64,000 nt of DNA. Source: Bacteroidia bacterium. GTDB lineage: Bacteria > Bacteroidota > Bacteroidia > Bacteroidales > Azobacteroidaceae. A program made the translations under genes and the position numbers. Of the stretch, positions 8,785 through 17,982 are shown one piece after another. The notes under the pieces are model-generated. The model was given only the letters and a program-made list of their open reading frames with translations. It was not told the DNA's origin and did no database searches. The stretch's first letter is position 1; every line of letters begins with the position of its first letter. The stretch is from assembly GCA_026000155.1 (NCBI GenBank), contig BNYG01000006.1, forward strand, positions 16,785 to 80,784, in the 5' to 3' direction.

Positions 8785-9153
8785 ATGTTTATTTTATTAT
8801 TTTTATTATTCCTTTTGCTGATGACATTCTGTTATTGGAAAGCGCCACAGAATATTATTAAAGAAAAGGCGGAATATGTTTTGTTTGTTTTATTGTTTGG
8901 AGCAGTTTATTTAATTTTTCAGCTGGTTAGTCTAACAGTATGGGAAATATTTGGAACATTGGATTGGAATGCTTTTAGATTAATTTCGATATTAGCCTTT
9001 CCATTGCTGTGTTTTGTATCACATCTTCTTTATCCTTTTAAAAGTGTAAATAAAAACCTGCGACAGCATATAAATTTTTTCCTGTTTTTTGCAACGTTGT
9101 TAAGTATGGCAATTGCCGGGTTTTTAATTTTATTGGAGTTTAGTAATATGTAA
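8785..9153 (+). CDS. four-helix membrane protein, unknown function
   Basis: 122 residues, strongly hydrophobic, with about four TM helices. The first is MFILLFLLFLLLMTFCYW, the second is AEYVLFVLLFGAVYLIFQLV, the third is ISILAFPLLCFVSHLL, and the fourth is FFLFFATLLSMAIAGFLILL. Short Lys-rich loops separate them (KAPQNIIKEK, KSVNKNLRQH). The start is fixed by a perfect Shine-Dalgarno. The size and topology recall small DoxX/MauE-like membrane partners of thiol chemistry, but no diagnostic motif is visible, so the function is left open. It ends the small accessory patch. Confidence 0.6.
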   Translation: MFILLFLLFLLLMTFCYWKAPQNIIKEKAEYVLFVLLFGAVYLIFQLVSLTVWEIFGTLDWNAFRLISILAFPLLCFVSHLLYPFKSVNKNLRQHINFFLFFATLLSMAIAGFLILLEFSNM

Positions 9154-9164
9154 TTAACCGATAA

Positions 9165-9251
9165 AAGGAGGTTTTATAAGCGATTGCGCATGAATGTGAA
9201 CGGCTTTGGGCGGATTATGATTTGCAGATGTTGATGGCGAACGACAGGTAA
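9165..9251 (+). other. second AAGGAGG site and short coding-like remnant
   Basis: AAGGAGG at 9165-9171 is followed by a short frame without a standard start (9180-9251). It reads AIAHECERLWADYDL and then QMLMANDR before a stop, with plausible protein composition. It looks like the last 20-odd codons of a deleted gene. The alternative is a 14-codon ORF from ATG 9190. The rest of the gap to 9376 holds only the promoter listed next. Confidence 0.3.
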
Positions 9252-9340
9252 GTTATTTGCGACAGGAAATAAACATTTTTATTTCATAAATCAATGACTT
9301 ATTAATTACTTCATTAGTCACTCCATTAGCCTATCTGAGC

Positions 9341-9348
9341 TATCTTTG
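9341..9348 (+). promoter_or_regulatory. Bacteroidota -7 promoter box (TATCTTTG)
   Basis: This is an exact match to TAnnTTTG, 28 bases before the GH2 start codon. No clear TTG -33 element is seen at the usual spacing. Confidence 0.5.
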
Positions 9349-9376
9349 TGAAAAAATACATAAATATTAAAGTTTT

Positions 9377-12300
9377 ATGACAAACAAAATCCAATTATTG
9401 TCTTTTTTTTCACTATTCCTCCTGATGATAGCAGGAATGAATTGTAGTGCTGCAACACAAGAACAACGGAATATTGCTTTCCGGCGAGCAGTGTATCAAT
9501 CAAGCGCAGCGAATTTTAATAATGTCGGACATCTCGCTGCCGATGGTATTTTTACCGTTAAAAAACAGATTGCTCATGTATTTACCGACCAATATGGAGA
9601 TAGTCCGCAAGAGGAAAATCCGGAATATGCTTTTGACGACCGTACCGGAACAAAATGGCTGACATTTCACAAAACAGCTTGGTTGCAAATTCAATGGGCA
9701 GACGACAAGGCATTGACTGCCTCCACTTATTCCATTACATCCGGAAACGATGACCCGAATCGCGACCCGAAAGCGTGGACGGTGGAAGGCTCAAACAATG
9801 GCGTGGATTTTGTGCAATTGGACAAACAAAGCAATAATACTTTCTCACAAAGAAAAGAAACCAAAAAATATCCGATCGCCCAACCGGGAGCATATAAATA
9901 CTACCGCTTGAATATTACGGCTAATCAGGGGGATGAAAGAATACAATTGGCCGAATGGGATTTATTGGACGGCACAGGAAAATCCGTTATCACTCGTCCC
10001 GAAAAGCAAGATGACACTTTAGACAGCCGCTGGCTCAGTCGTTCCAACAACAACGAATGGATTTATGTTGACTTGAGAACGGAAAGCCCAATAGAGTCCG
10101 TAAAACTCTATTGGGCGGACGCTCTTTGGGCGGATGCTTATGAAATTCAAACCTCAAACGATGCCAAAACTTGGAAAACCGCATTTACACAAAACCAAGG
10201 GAAAGGCGGAACGGAAACTTGTCCGCTAAATGGAAGCAATGCCCGGTATGTACGTCTGTACTGCAAATCAGGCAGTGGAAAAAATTTCTCCGTCACCGAA
10301 ATGGAAGTATTGGGTGACAATCAATTGAATTACAAAACAGAGCCTCTGCCGAAACCGCTTGCCGATGGTGCGCAATATTTGCGAGGCGGCAATTGGCGTG
10401 TGCAAAGAGCATCGGAAGCGGGCACACAAGATGGCATACAACTATCCAAAGCCGGATTCGATGATAAATCGTGGTTGCCTGCTAAAGTGCCCGGAACGGT
10501 TTTAATGTCGTATTTGCTTGCCGGAGCGCTTCCCGACCCCAATTACGGTGACCAGCAAGTGCAAATATCCGACAGTTATTTCACAACCGACTTCTGGTAC
10601 CGGAATCACTTCTCTATTCCGGCTTCGCAGAAAGGGAAAACAACTTGGCTCAACTTCGACGCCATCAATTGGAAAGCGGATGTTTATTTCAATGGCGCTT
10701 CGTTGGGACGCATCGACGGCGCATTTATCCGCGGTCGTTTCGATATCAGTCGATTGGCTAATTATGGCGGAGAAAACTACCTCGCGGTATTTATTCATAA
10801 AAATGACAATCCGGGTCCGATAACGCTTCAAACAATGGAATCGCCGGGCGGCAACGGCGGAATCTTGGGCGCAGACAATCCGACCATACACGCCAGCGTG
10901 GGGTGGGATTGGGTGCCCACCATCCGCGGAAGAAATGTTGGTATTTACAACGATGTATTTCTTTCTTATACCGGCAAAGTTCAGATACGCGACCCATGGA
11001 TAATCGTCGATTTGGATACGGAAAACAAAGATTTTTCCAAAGCCGGTTTAACAGTAAAGACGGAACTGAGCAATGTTGCCAACCAAGCGGTGAACATCAT
11101 TGTAAAGGGAATTATACAACCGGGCAATCTGCCTTTTGAAAGTAAAGTGATTACTTTGCAAGCCAACGAAACCCGCGAAGTGGATGTCGCTAATCATTTA
11201 ATTATGAACAATCCGCAACTTTGGTGGCCCAATACTTATGGTGAACAGTTTTTATATACCGCCAAACTTACGGCTTATGTTGACAATAAACCATCCGACA
11301 AGAAGAGTTTTCAATTCGGTGTGCGCGAATATACTTACGATATAAAAAGACCGATGACTATCTATTGCAATGGCACTCGTATTGTGAGCAGGGGAGGCAA
11401 TTGGGGTATGGATGATTCGAATCTTGCCAATACGGAAGAAGATTACAACATCAAAGTACGACTGCATGCCGAAGCCAATCTGACGATGATTCGCAATTGG
11501 GTAGGCATGACCGGCAATGAGGCTTTTTACCGGGCTTGTGATAAATACGGCATATTGATATGGGATGATTTTTGGCTGGCAAATCCGGGCGACGGCCCCA
11601 ATCCAAACGATGAAGGAATGTTTATTCAAAACGTCAAAGATAAAATCAAACGAAACCGGCATCATGCCGCACTCGCTTTGTATTGTGGAAGAAACGAAGG
11701 AGCGCCTACCAAAACTTTGGATGCCGCATTTGCACAATACACCCAAGCATTGGACGGTACCCGGCACTATATTCCGCATTCTGCCGGAGGCACAGTCAGT
11801 GGATTTGGACCTTACTCGGTACAAGACAGCGAATTTTATTTCAAAAACACAGGCAATACTTTGCATAGCGAAAGAGGCATGCCCAATGTGCCGGCCTTGG
11901 AAAGTTTGCAAAAATTTCTTCCGGTCGAACATCAATGGCCTATTGATGCAGTGTGGGGAATCCATGATTTTACCATGGGCGGCGCTCAAGGCGGAAGCGC
12001 TTTTATGGATAAAATGCGCAGATACGGACAATTTAATGATTTGCCATCCTTTGCCCGTTTTGCACAATTGGTTAATTTTGAAGGGCATAAATCAATGTTT
12101 GAAGCTGTTTTCACCAATCGTGCCAATGGCATGTTGATGTGGATGAGTCAGTCGGCATGGCCCTCCATGGTTTGGCAAACGTATGATTATTATTACGATA
12201 CCAATGGCGGATATTTTGGATTGAAAAAAGGCAATCAACCGGTGAACGCAATTTTTAATTTTGCTACGCACGATATTGTGCTGGTCAATGCTACGCCGCA

Positions 12301-12892
12301 AGAACGGAAAAACTTGAAAGTCATTGTTAATGTTTTTAATGCTTTAGGAGAATTAATCAAGACAAACACGCAAACAGAATCCATCGAAGCGGATGCCCAA
12401 CGGGTGATTTCAAAGATTGATATGAAGAATCTTCCGGGCTTCAACGATTCGTTAAACGATGTACAGGGGGGCAGCAGCGTTGGTCTTGTATTTATTAAAA
12501 CATCTGTTTGGGATAGCAAGGGAATTGAATTGGCTGATAATTTCACTTGGATAAATGCCTATGAGAAATACAATTATTCGTACATGTCCTACATGTCGGA
12601 AGCAAAATTGAATATTTCTTATCAATCGACAAAAAAATCGAAATACGGAGAAAACAGGTATCTCATGACCGTAAAAAACACAGGCAATTCCGCTGCGTTG
12701 ATGATACGCGTGAAAACAATGAATGAAAAGACGAATGAGCTGGTTTTGCCGGTTTACTATCAGGACAATTATTTTTCTTTAATGCCGGGTGAATCCAAAA
12801 CAATCAGCATCACATTGGATAAGAAACATTTGAAGGTTAAACCTTCTTTTTATGTGGAAGGATGGAATTATTCCACAATTAAAGTGAACTGA
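9377..12892 (+). CDS. secreted GH2 family glycosidase with discoidin-like modules
   Basis: 1171 residues with an N-terminal signal (MTNKIQLLSFFSLFLLMIAG). Residues ~30-320 contain two F5/8 type C (discoidin) carbohydrate-binding-like modules (for example ENPEYAFDDRTGTKWLTF and DDTLDSRWLSRSNNNEW). A GH2 sugar-binding jelly roll, an Ig-like domain and the TIM barrel follow. The likely acid/base is E774 in LYCGRNEGAP, and the likely nucleophile is E832 in LHSERGMPN. The layout resembles exo-β-glucosaminidase or β-mannosidase-like members of GH2 rather than β-galactosidases; the exact substrate is not readable. It acts in the periplasm or at the surface. The GH95 gene follows 43 bases later, suggesting a shared operon. 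Confidence 0.85.
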   Translation: MTNKIQLLSFFSLFLLMIAGMNCSAATQEQRNIAFRRAVYQSSAANFNNVGHLAADGIFTVKKQIAHVFTDQYGDSPQEENPEYAFDDRTGTKWLTFHKTAWLQIQWADDKALTASTYSITSGNDDPNRDPKAWTVEGSNNGVDFVQLDKQSNNTFSQRKETKKYPIAQPGAYKYYRLNITANQGDERIQLAEWDLLDGTGKSVITRPEKQDDTLDSRWLSRSNNNEWIYVDLRTESPIESVKLYWADALWADAYEIQTSNDAKTWKTAFTQNQGKGGTETCPLNGSNARYVRLYCKSGSGKNFSVTEMEVLGDNQLNYKTEPLPKPLADGAQYLRGGNWRVQRASEAGTQDGIQLSKAGFDDKSWLPAKVPGTVLMSYLLAGALPDPNYGDQQVQISDSYFTTDFWYRNHFSIPASQKGKTTWLNFDAINWKADVYFNGASLGRIDGAFIRGRFDISRLANYGGENYLAVFIHKNDNPGPITLQTMESPGGNGGILGADNPTIHASVGWDWVPTIRGRNVGIYNDVFLSYTGKVQIRDPWIIVDLDTENKDFSKAGLTVKTELSNVANQAVNIIVKGIIQPGNLPFESKVITLQANETREVDVANHLIMNNPQLWWPNTYGEQFLYTAKLTAYVDNKPSDKKSFQFGVREYTYDIKRPMTIYCNGTRIVSRGGNWGMDDSNLANTEEDYNIKVRLHAEANLTMIRNWVGMTGNEAFYRACDKYGILIWDDFWLANPGDGPNPNDEGMFIQNVKDKIKRNRHHAALALYCGRNEGAPTKTLDAAFAQYTQALDGTRHYIPHSAGGTVSGFGPYSVQDSEFYFKNTGNTLHSERGMPNVPALESLQKFLPVEHQWPIDAVWGIHDFTMGGAQGGSAFMDKMRRYGQFNDLPSFARFAQLVNFEGHKSMFEAVFTNRANGMLMWMSQSAWPSMVWQTYDYYYDTNGGYFGLKKGNQPVNAIFNFATHDIVLVNATPQERKNLKVIVNVFNALGELIKTNTQTESIEADAQRVISKIDMKNLPGFNDSLNDVQGGSSVGLVFIKTSVWDSKGIELADNFTWINAYEKYNYSYMSYMSEAKLNISYQSTKKSKYGENRYLMTVKNTGNSAALMIRVKTMNEKTNELVLPVYYQDNYFSLMPGESKTISITLDKKHLKVKPSFYVEGWNYSTIKVN

Positions 12893-12935
12893 TTTTTGTT
12901 ATATAAAAAAACGATTATTAAAATATCAAATACAA

Positions 12936-15380
12936 ATGAAAAAGACAATTACAAACGCATTCAAATTATTATTCGTATTATTGATTGCCGGCGCAAATCC
13001 GGCAAATGCTTGGGCGCAAGAAATTACAGAGCGAACAGGAATTTCGTACAATTATCCGGAAAAATACAGCGACTGGGCCAATGGTTTTTTTGCCGGAAAT
13101 GGAAAAATGGGCGTCATTGTTTTCGGAAATCCTTTGAAGGAAACCGTTATTTACAACGACCGGAAGTTTTTCATGGCTGCCTCCCGGGAGCGCTCGTTCA
13201 ATCAGGTAAGCGCTTCGGATTTGGAAAAAATACGCAACTATTGCGCCGAAGAAAACTGGAAAGCCGCCAATGATTTGGCGAGCGAAGTACATGGCTGGAA
13301 AAATGGAGGAGAAGGCGATAAACATCCCGGCTATGAGATGTTGATATCGGTGACGGAAGATGGTCAAATAACAAACTATTCGCGGGAATGTGATTTCCGG
13401 ACAGGTGAAATCATTGTGCGCTGGACGGATAATCGCGGCAAATGGGAAAGAAGAACTTTTGTTTCCCGCAAAGACAATGTAATTGTTCAATACCTGACAG
13501 CGCCCGGCAACGGCAAACTCAATTGTTCGATTCAATTGGGTACCGACGAAGGCATGCACTTCCATTCGAACATGAAATTTACCAATGTTTCGAATGTCGA
13601 TTTTTTAAATCTACGGGTGAATTATCCTTCCAATACGAATGGCGCCGGTTATGAAGGCGTAACCCGGGTGGTGGCTTCGGGCGGAAAGAAAAGTATTTCC
13701 GGCGATGTGTTGACTATTCAGGATGCTCAATCGGTAATGCTGCTCACACGTTTGGAAAGATATTACAGCGACAGCGAAAATGCGTGGAACAAAAAGGTGT
13801 TGCAGGCGCAATTGAAATCGCTTCCTGCCAATTACAAGAAATTATTGGCCGGACAAATCAAGACGCATCAAGCCATATTCGACCGCGTGAATCTGAATCT
13901 GGGCGGAACAAAAACCGACCGCGCCTTGTCGAACGAAGCCTTATTGCAAAAGCAAAAAGAATCGGACACAGCAGTTCCGGCGCTGTGGGAACGTATTTTT
14001 GATTCGGGCCGTTACCTCTATCTTTCGGCAAGCAGCGATGTAGCTCCTCCCGATTTATTGGGATTGTGGACAGGCGATTGTAGTGTGGGCTGGAGCGGGT
14101 ATTATCACTTGGATGCCAACTTGAATCTTCAGATAAGCAGCGGCAATATAGGCGCAATGCCGGAAGCGATGGAAGGTTATTTCACGCTTATGGAACGACT
14201 CAGCGACGGCTTCAAAACCAATGCTTCCAAATTATTGGGCGCCAGAGGCATGGTAGGCGGAGGCAATACCGCCGGATTGAACGGATTAATATCTTCCATG
14301 AATTATTACTATCCCTACCAATTTGCCACCGGCGAAATGGGTTGGCTGTTATATCCGTTTTGGGAACATTATCTGGTAACCGGCGATAAAGAATTTTTGC
14401 GCAATCGCTTATATCCGCTCATGAAAGAAATGGGTTACTTTTACGAAGATTTTTTGGTGAAAACAGACAAGAATGGAAAATACATCTTTGCTGGCTCTAT
14501 TTCTCCCGAAGCACAACCTGCCGGTTTGGGTTTATCATTGGTGAACAATTCATCGTTCGATATTGCGGGAGCCAAGTTTTGTTTGGAAAAACTGATTGAA
14601 ATGTGCAATCTATTCGGATATGAACAGGGGGCCGGTGAAGGCGTGGAACGGTGGAGCGCTATTCTAAACAAATTGCCGCCTTACTTAATCAATTCCGACG
14701 GCGCGTTGAGCGAATGGTCGTGGCCAAGTCTTTCAGGCAAGGAAGGTTACGGACATCGTCATTCCAGTCATCTGATTACCGTTTGGCCACTGAACGAAAT
14801 CAGCAAGGAAAAAACGCCCGGTTTGTTCAAAGCCGCTCAAATGACACTCCAAAAAAAAGATGAACACAATTACGAAGATGCCGGTCATGGACTTTTACAT
14901 TCGGCGCTGAATGCCGCCAACCTGAATAATGCGCAATCGGTCAATACAAAATTGTTGCGATTTATGAAAACAGATTTTTTCTTCCCGAGTTTAGCTTCTG
15001 CGCATTACAGCAAATACAAAGTGTTTTGTACGGATGTCTGTCACGCAGTGCCGGGAATCATGATGGAAATGCTGCTCAACTCCAAAAACGATGTTATCGA
15101 ATTATTGCCCGCACTGCCGCCATCGCTCACCAAAGGCTCCCTGTCCGGATTAAGAACGAGAAATCAAACGATTATAGAGCGTCTGGAATGGGACATGGAC
15201 AGCCGGACCATTGTGTGCATCCTGAAATCCAATATCAATCAGGATATTACGCTCATTCAACGACAAGGCATTACATCTATCAAAAGCGATGCAGCCATTC
15301 GTCCTTCCGCCATCGGAAATGAAGGAAGAGTAGTGAAGTTGAAAGCCGGGAAAAGCACAAAAATCAGCATCACGATATGA
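12936..15380 (+). CDS. GH95 family glycosidase (α-L-fucosidase/α-galactosidase type)
   Basis: 814 residues with a signal peptide (to about AWAQ, residue 28). The N-terminal β-domain has GNGKMGVIVFGNPLKETVIY. The (α/α)6 barrel carries the Asn pair N395/N397 in LDANLNLQISSG, the acid E525 in ISPEAQPAG, and D700 in CTDVCHAVPG. These align with the N, N, E and D residues of characterised GH95 α-L-fucosidases. The D700 motif departs from the usual QIDANFG-like wording, so the substrate may not be α-1,2-fucose. It ends with the usual C-terminal β-domain (ELLPALPPSLTKGSLSGL). Its stop overlaps the next start by 4 bases, so translation is probably coupled. Confidence 0.85.
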   Translation: MKKTITNAFKLLFVLLIAGANPANAWAQEITERTGISYNYPEKYSDWANGFFAGNGKMGVIVFGNPLKETVIYNDRKFFMAASRERSFNQVSASDLEKIRNYCAEENWKAANDLASEVHGWKNGGEGDKHPGYEMLISVTEDGQITNYSRECDFRTGEIIVRWTDNRGKWERRTFVSRKDNVIVQYLTAPGNGKLNCSIQLGTDEGMHFHSNMKFTNVSNVDFLNLRVNYPSNTNGAGYEGVTRVVASGGKKSISGDVLTIQDAQSVMLLTRLERYYSDSENAWNKKVLQAQLKSLPANYKKLLAGQIKTHQAIFDRVNLNLGGTKTDRALSNEALLQKQKESDTAVPALWERIFDSGRYLYLSASSDVAPPDLLGLWTGDCSVGWSGYYHLDANLNLQISSGNIGAMPEAMEGYFTLMERLSDGFKTNASKLLGARGMVGGGNTAGLNGLISSMNYYYPYQFATGEMGWLLYPFWEHYLVTGDKEFLRNRLYPLMKEMGYFYEDFLVKTDKNGKYIFAGSISPEAQPAGLGLSLVNNSSFDIAGAKFCLEKLIEMCNLFGYEQGAGEGVERWSAILNKLPPYLINSDGALSEWSWPSLSGKEGYGHRHSSHLITVWPLNEISKEKTPGLFKAAQMTLQKKDEHNYEDAGHGLLHSALNAANLNNAQSVNTKLLRFMKTDFFFPSLASAHYSKYKVFCTDVCHAVPGIMMEMLLNSKNDVIELLPALPPSLTKGSLSGLRTRNQTIIERLEWDMDSRTIVCILKSNINQDITLIQRQGITSIKSDAAIRPSAIGNEGRVVKLKAGKSTKISITI

Positions 15381-17764
15381 GGAAAACCTTAGTCGTCGTA
15401 TTGGCATGTTTTGCAGCGCTGTGTCAGGGACAAACCATGGTCCAATCCTTAGACACAGCCCTGCGGAATATTCAGATGCAAACGATGCTGTTGCCTCAAG
15501 AAAAAATTTATATTCAAACGGATAAGCCTTATTACCTGTCGGGCGAGCAGATTTTTTTCAGAGCTTATCTTTTGGATGCGTTTACTCAACGGCCATCCGG
15601 CATCAGCCGTTATGTGTATGTCGAATTAATCAATCCCTCGAATACAGTGGTTTTGCGGCATAAAATTATTCCGGAAGACAGTTTGTATTACGGCAGTCTG
15701 TCCATTCCGGAAGAATTACCTCGGGGAACTTATCGGATAAGGGCTTATACCCGTTTTATGACCAACATGCCGGAAGATTATTTTTATTCCAAATACGTTT
15801 ACATTGCGGATGCCAAGGAAAAAAACAGCACAACGGAACCGGATAAAAAGAAGATTCCCACCTCCCGTCCGGATGATAAATTTGAAGTTTCATTTTATCC
15901 GGAAGGCGGAAATCTGATTGCCGGACAATTCTCGACGGTCGCCTTCAAAGCGCTTCAATCCAACGGCGAGCCTTTAGACATCGAAGGATTTATCTTGGAT
16001 GCCAAAGGCAATAAAATTACGGAATTTACCACTTCGCATGATGGCATAGGCTCCTTTGTCTTAAATCCGCAACCGGGCGAGCAGTATTATGCCATCTGCC
16101 GGAACGGCGAACAATCTATCCAAACGGATTTGCCCCCAGCCCGGAACGACATTTTCGGTTTAAAAACATTCTGGAGGGCCAATCAACTCTATATCATGGT
16201 CAATAAACCGGCCGATTTGCCTTGGCGAAAACTTTATTTACTTGCTCACACAAAAGGCCATGTAGAATATCTGGAAGAATGGGACCACTCCAAAGAATTT
16301 ATTGCCGTAGAGAAAGAAAATTTCTCATCCGGCGTTACGCATCTGCTCTTGCTGACGGAAGATTTTATCCCGCTTAGTGAACGTTTGGTTTTTGCCCTGA
16401 ACGAACAAGATGAAATTAAAACGGATATTGAAATTCCGAAAAAAACCTATCAAAAAAGGGAAAAAGTGGATATGAATATGTTGTTGAAAAACAAACCGGG
16501 AGAAGATATATCCGGCAATTTCTCTATATCGGTTACTGATGACAAGGATATTGTGATGGATACCACCTCTCATATTCTCTCTACGATATTGCTTACTTCG
16601 GAAATCAGAGGGCACATTCCAGCTCCGGCCTATTATTTTCAAAAACAAAACAAAAAAGCGGATTTGGCAGCCGACCTTTTGATGATGACGCATGGTTGGA
16701 CTCGCTACGACATACCTAAAGCCATGCGCGGTGATTTTCAACAGGTTACGGTATTAAATGAAGAATCCCAAACGGTCTCAGGACGGGTAGAAGGAGGCTT
16801 GTTGTCCAAACCCTATCAAGGCGCAAACGTTTTTTTAATCTCTCTCCTGTATGGCTTTTCCGAACAGACGGAAACGGACGAAAACGGCCGTTTTACTTTC
16901 TCCGGATTTGAATTTCCGGACAAAACATCTCTAACGGTTCAAGCATTGACCCGAAAAGGAGGTGATCTCGTAGATTTGTATGTGGACAAGGAAATTTATC
17001 CTCCGGTATTTCCGGCGAAATATCATCCTGCCGATATAGAAACTCCGGAATTTTTAGAATATACAGCCAAAGCAGATTTAAAATACACGTATGAAAATGG
17101 AATGCGGATGATTCATTTGGATGAATTAGTCGTGAAAGGCTCCCGCAAAAAAGAAAGAAAGTATCAATCCCCTTCTCACAGCGATCCGGATTATACACTC
17201 TCGCAGGAAGAAATAGAAAGAACATCCCCGGGAGATATACGTCTGCTCTTAATGCGCCTGCCCGGAGTCTCTATCACCGGCGACAAACTAAGCGTAAGAG
17301 GAGGTGAGCCGTTAATCGTAATTGACGGTATCAAAATGTTTGCTCCGGACGACTGGAAAATGGTCAATGCTTTTGATGTTGCCCAAATTGATGTCATTAA
17401 AGATCCCGGAAAATTGATAATCTATGGCGCCGGACATGGAGTCATTGAAATATTCACGAAAGAAGGAGGCGGCCCGTCCAATAAAAAGAAATATAATATA
17501 GAAAATATCACTCCGTTAGGATATCATATTCCAGTTGAGTTTTATTCACCCCAGTACGATACCCCGGAAACGCTCCAAAAGTCAACACCCGATTTAAGAA
17601 GCGCTATTTATTGGAAACCCGATGTAATGGTCAAATCATCCAAAGCCTCTATCAGTTTTTATACCGCGGATAGCCCTTCTACGTATTCGGTTATTATAGA
17701 GGGTGTTGATGCGAAAGGAAAACTTATTTATCACAGAGAAAGAGGAGTCATTTCAGTAGAATAG
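15377..17764 (+). CDS. MG2-like protein with C-terminal TonB-plug domain, no barrel
   Basis: 795 residues, signal peptide to about CQGQ. The start (LPQEKIYIQTDKPYYLSGEQ) is the macroglobulin-type MG2 signature of large Bacteroidota secreted proteins. A carboxypeptidase-regulatory-like β-sandwich lies around residues 465-530 (QTVSGRVEGGLLSKPYQGAN). Residues ~575-705 read as a TonB-receptor plug (HLDELVVKGSRKK, then RLPGVSITGDKLSVRGGEPL, IDGIKMFAPDDW, VIEIFTKEGGG). No β-barrel follows. Such proteins are common near PULs, but their role is unproven; one idea is scaffolding or docking at the outer membrane. It is translationally coupled to the GH95 gene. Confidence 0.75.
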   Translation: MRKTLVVVLACFAALCQGQTMVQSLDTALRNIQMQTMLLPQEKIYIQTDKPYYLSGEQIFFRAYLLDAFTQRPSGISRYVYVELINPSNTVVLRHKIIPEDSLYYGSLSIPEELPRGTYRIRAYTRFMTNMPEDYFYSKYVYIADAKEKNSTTEPDKKKIPTSRPDDKFEVSFYPEGGNLIAGQFSTVAFKALQSNGEPLDIEGFILDAKGNKITEFTTSHDGIGSFVLNPQPGEQYYAICRNGEQSIQTDLPPARNDIFGLKTFWRANQLYIMVNKPADLPWRKLYLLAHTKGHVEYLEEWDHSKEFIAVEKENFSSGVTHLLLLTEDFIPLSERLVFALNEQDEIKTDIEIPKKTYQKREKVDMNMLLKNKPGEDISGNFSISVTDDKDIVMDTTSHILSTILLTSEIRGHIPAPAYYFQKQNKKADLAADLLMMTHGWTRYDIPKAMRGDFQQVTVLNEESQTVSGRVEGGLLSKPYQGANVFLISLLYGFSEQTETDENGRFTFSGFEFPDKTSLTVQALTRKGGDLVDLYVDKEIYPPVFPAKYHPADIETPEFLEYTAKADLKYTYENGMRMIHLDELVVKGSRKKERKYQSPSHSDPDYTLSQEEIERTSPGDIRLLLMRLPGVSITGDKLSVRGGEPLIVIDGIKMFAPDDWKMVNAFDVAQIDVIKDPGKLIIYGAGHGVIEIFTKEGGGPSNKKKYNIENITPLGYHIPVEFYSPQYDTPETLQKSTPDLRSAIYWKPDVMVKSSKASISFYTADSPSTYSVIIEGVDAKGKLIYHRERGVISVE

Positions 17765-17982
17765 CATCATTCTATTTCACTTACCCTTTAACTGTCAGTT
17801 TTGAGCCTTCGCTACTGATTTTATAATCGGCCATCAACTCGTTAATTGTGAATGAGAAAAATCAAACCTTGCGGCAGATTTTGTCTAATCTGGACGAACT
17901 GTCTAAAAACAAAATTCTGCCGGTCAAAGAAAGAGAATCGCTCGAAGATTTTCTCCGGGGGGATTTAGCCGGGCAACGATTT
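17765..17982. other. convergent intergenic region with possible gene remnants
   Basis: 218 bases between two convergent genes. A GTG-started + frame at 17848 reads NEKNQTLRQILSNLDELSKN and continues to LAGQRF before running into the antisense of tyrA. A - strand frame (17861-17781) ends as ELMADYKISSEGSKLTVKG-stop. Both look coding but short, and could be debris of lost genes. No terminator hairpin is clear. Confidence 0.3.

Noticed and set aside
11252..12088. A 278-codon open frame on the - strand inside the GH2 gene.
   Set aside because: It is antisense to a well-conserved GH2 catalytic domain, has no family motif, and is a shadow of codon composition.
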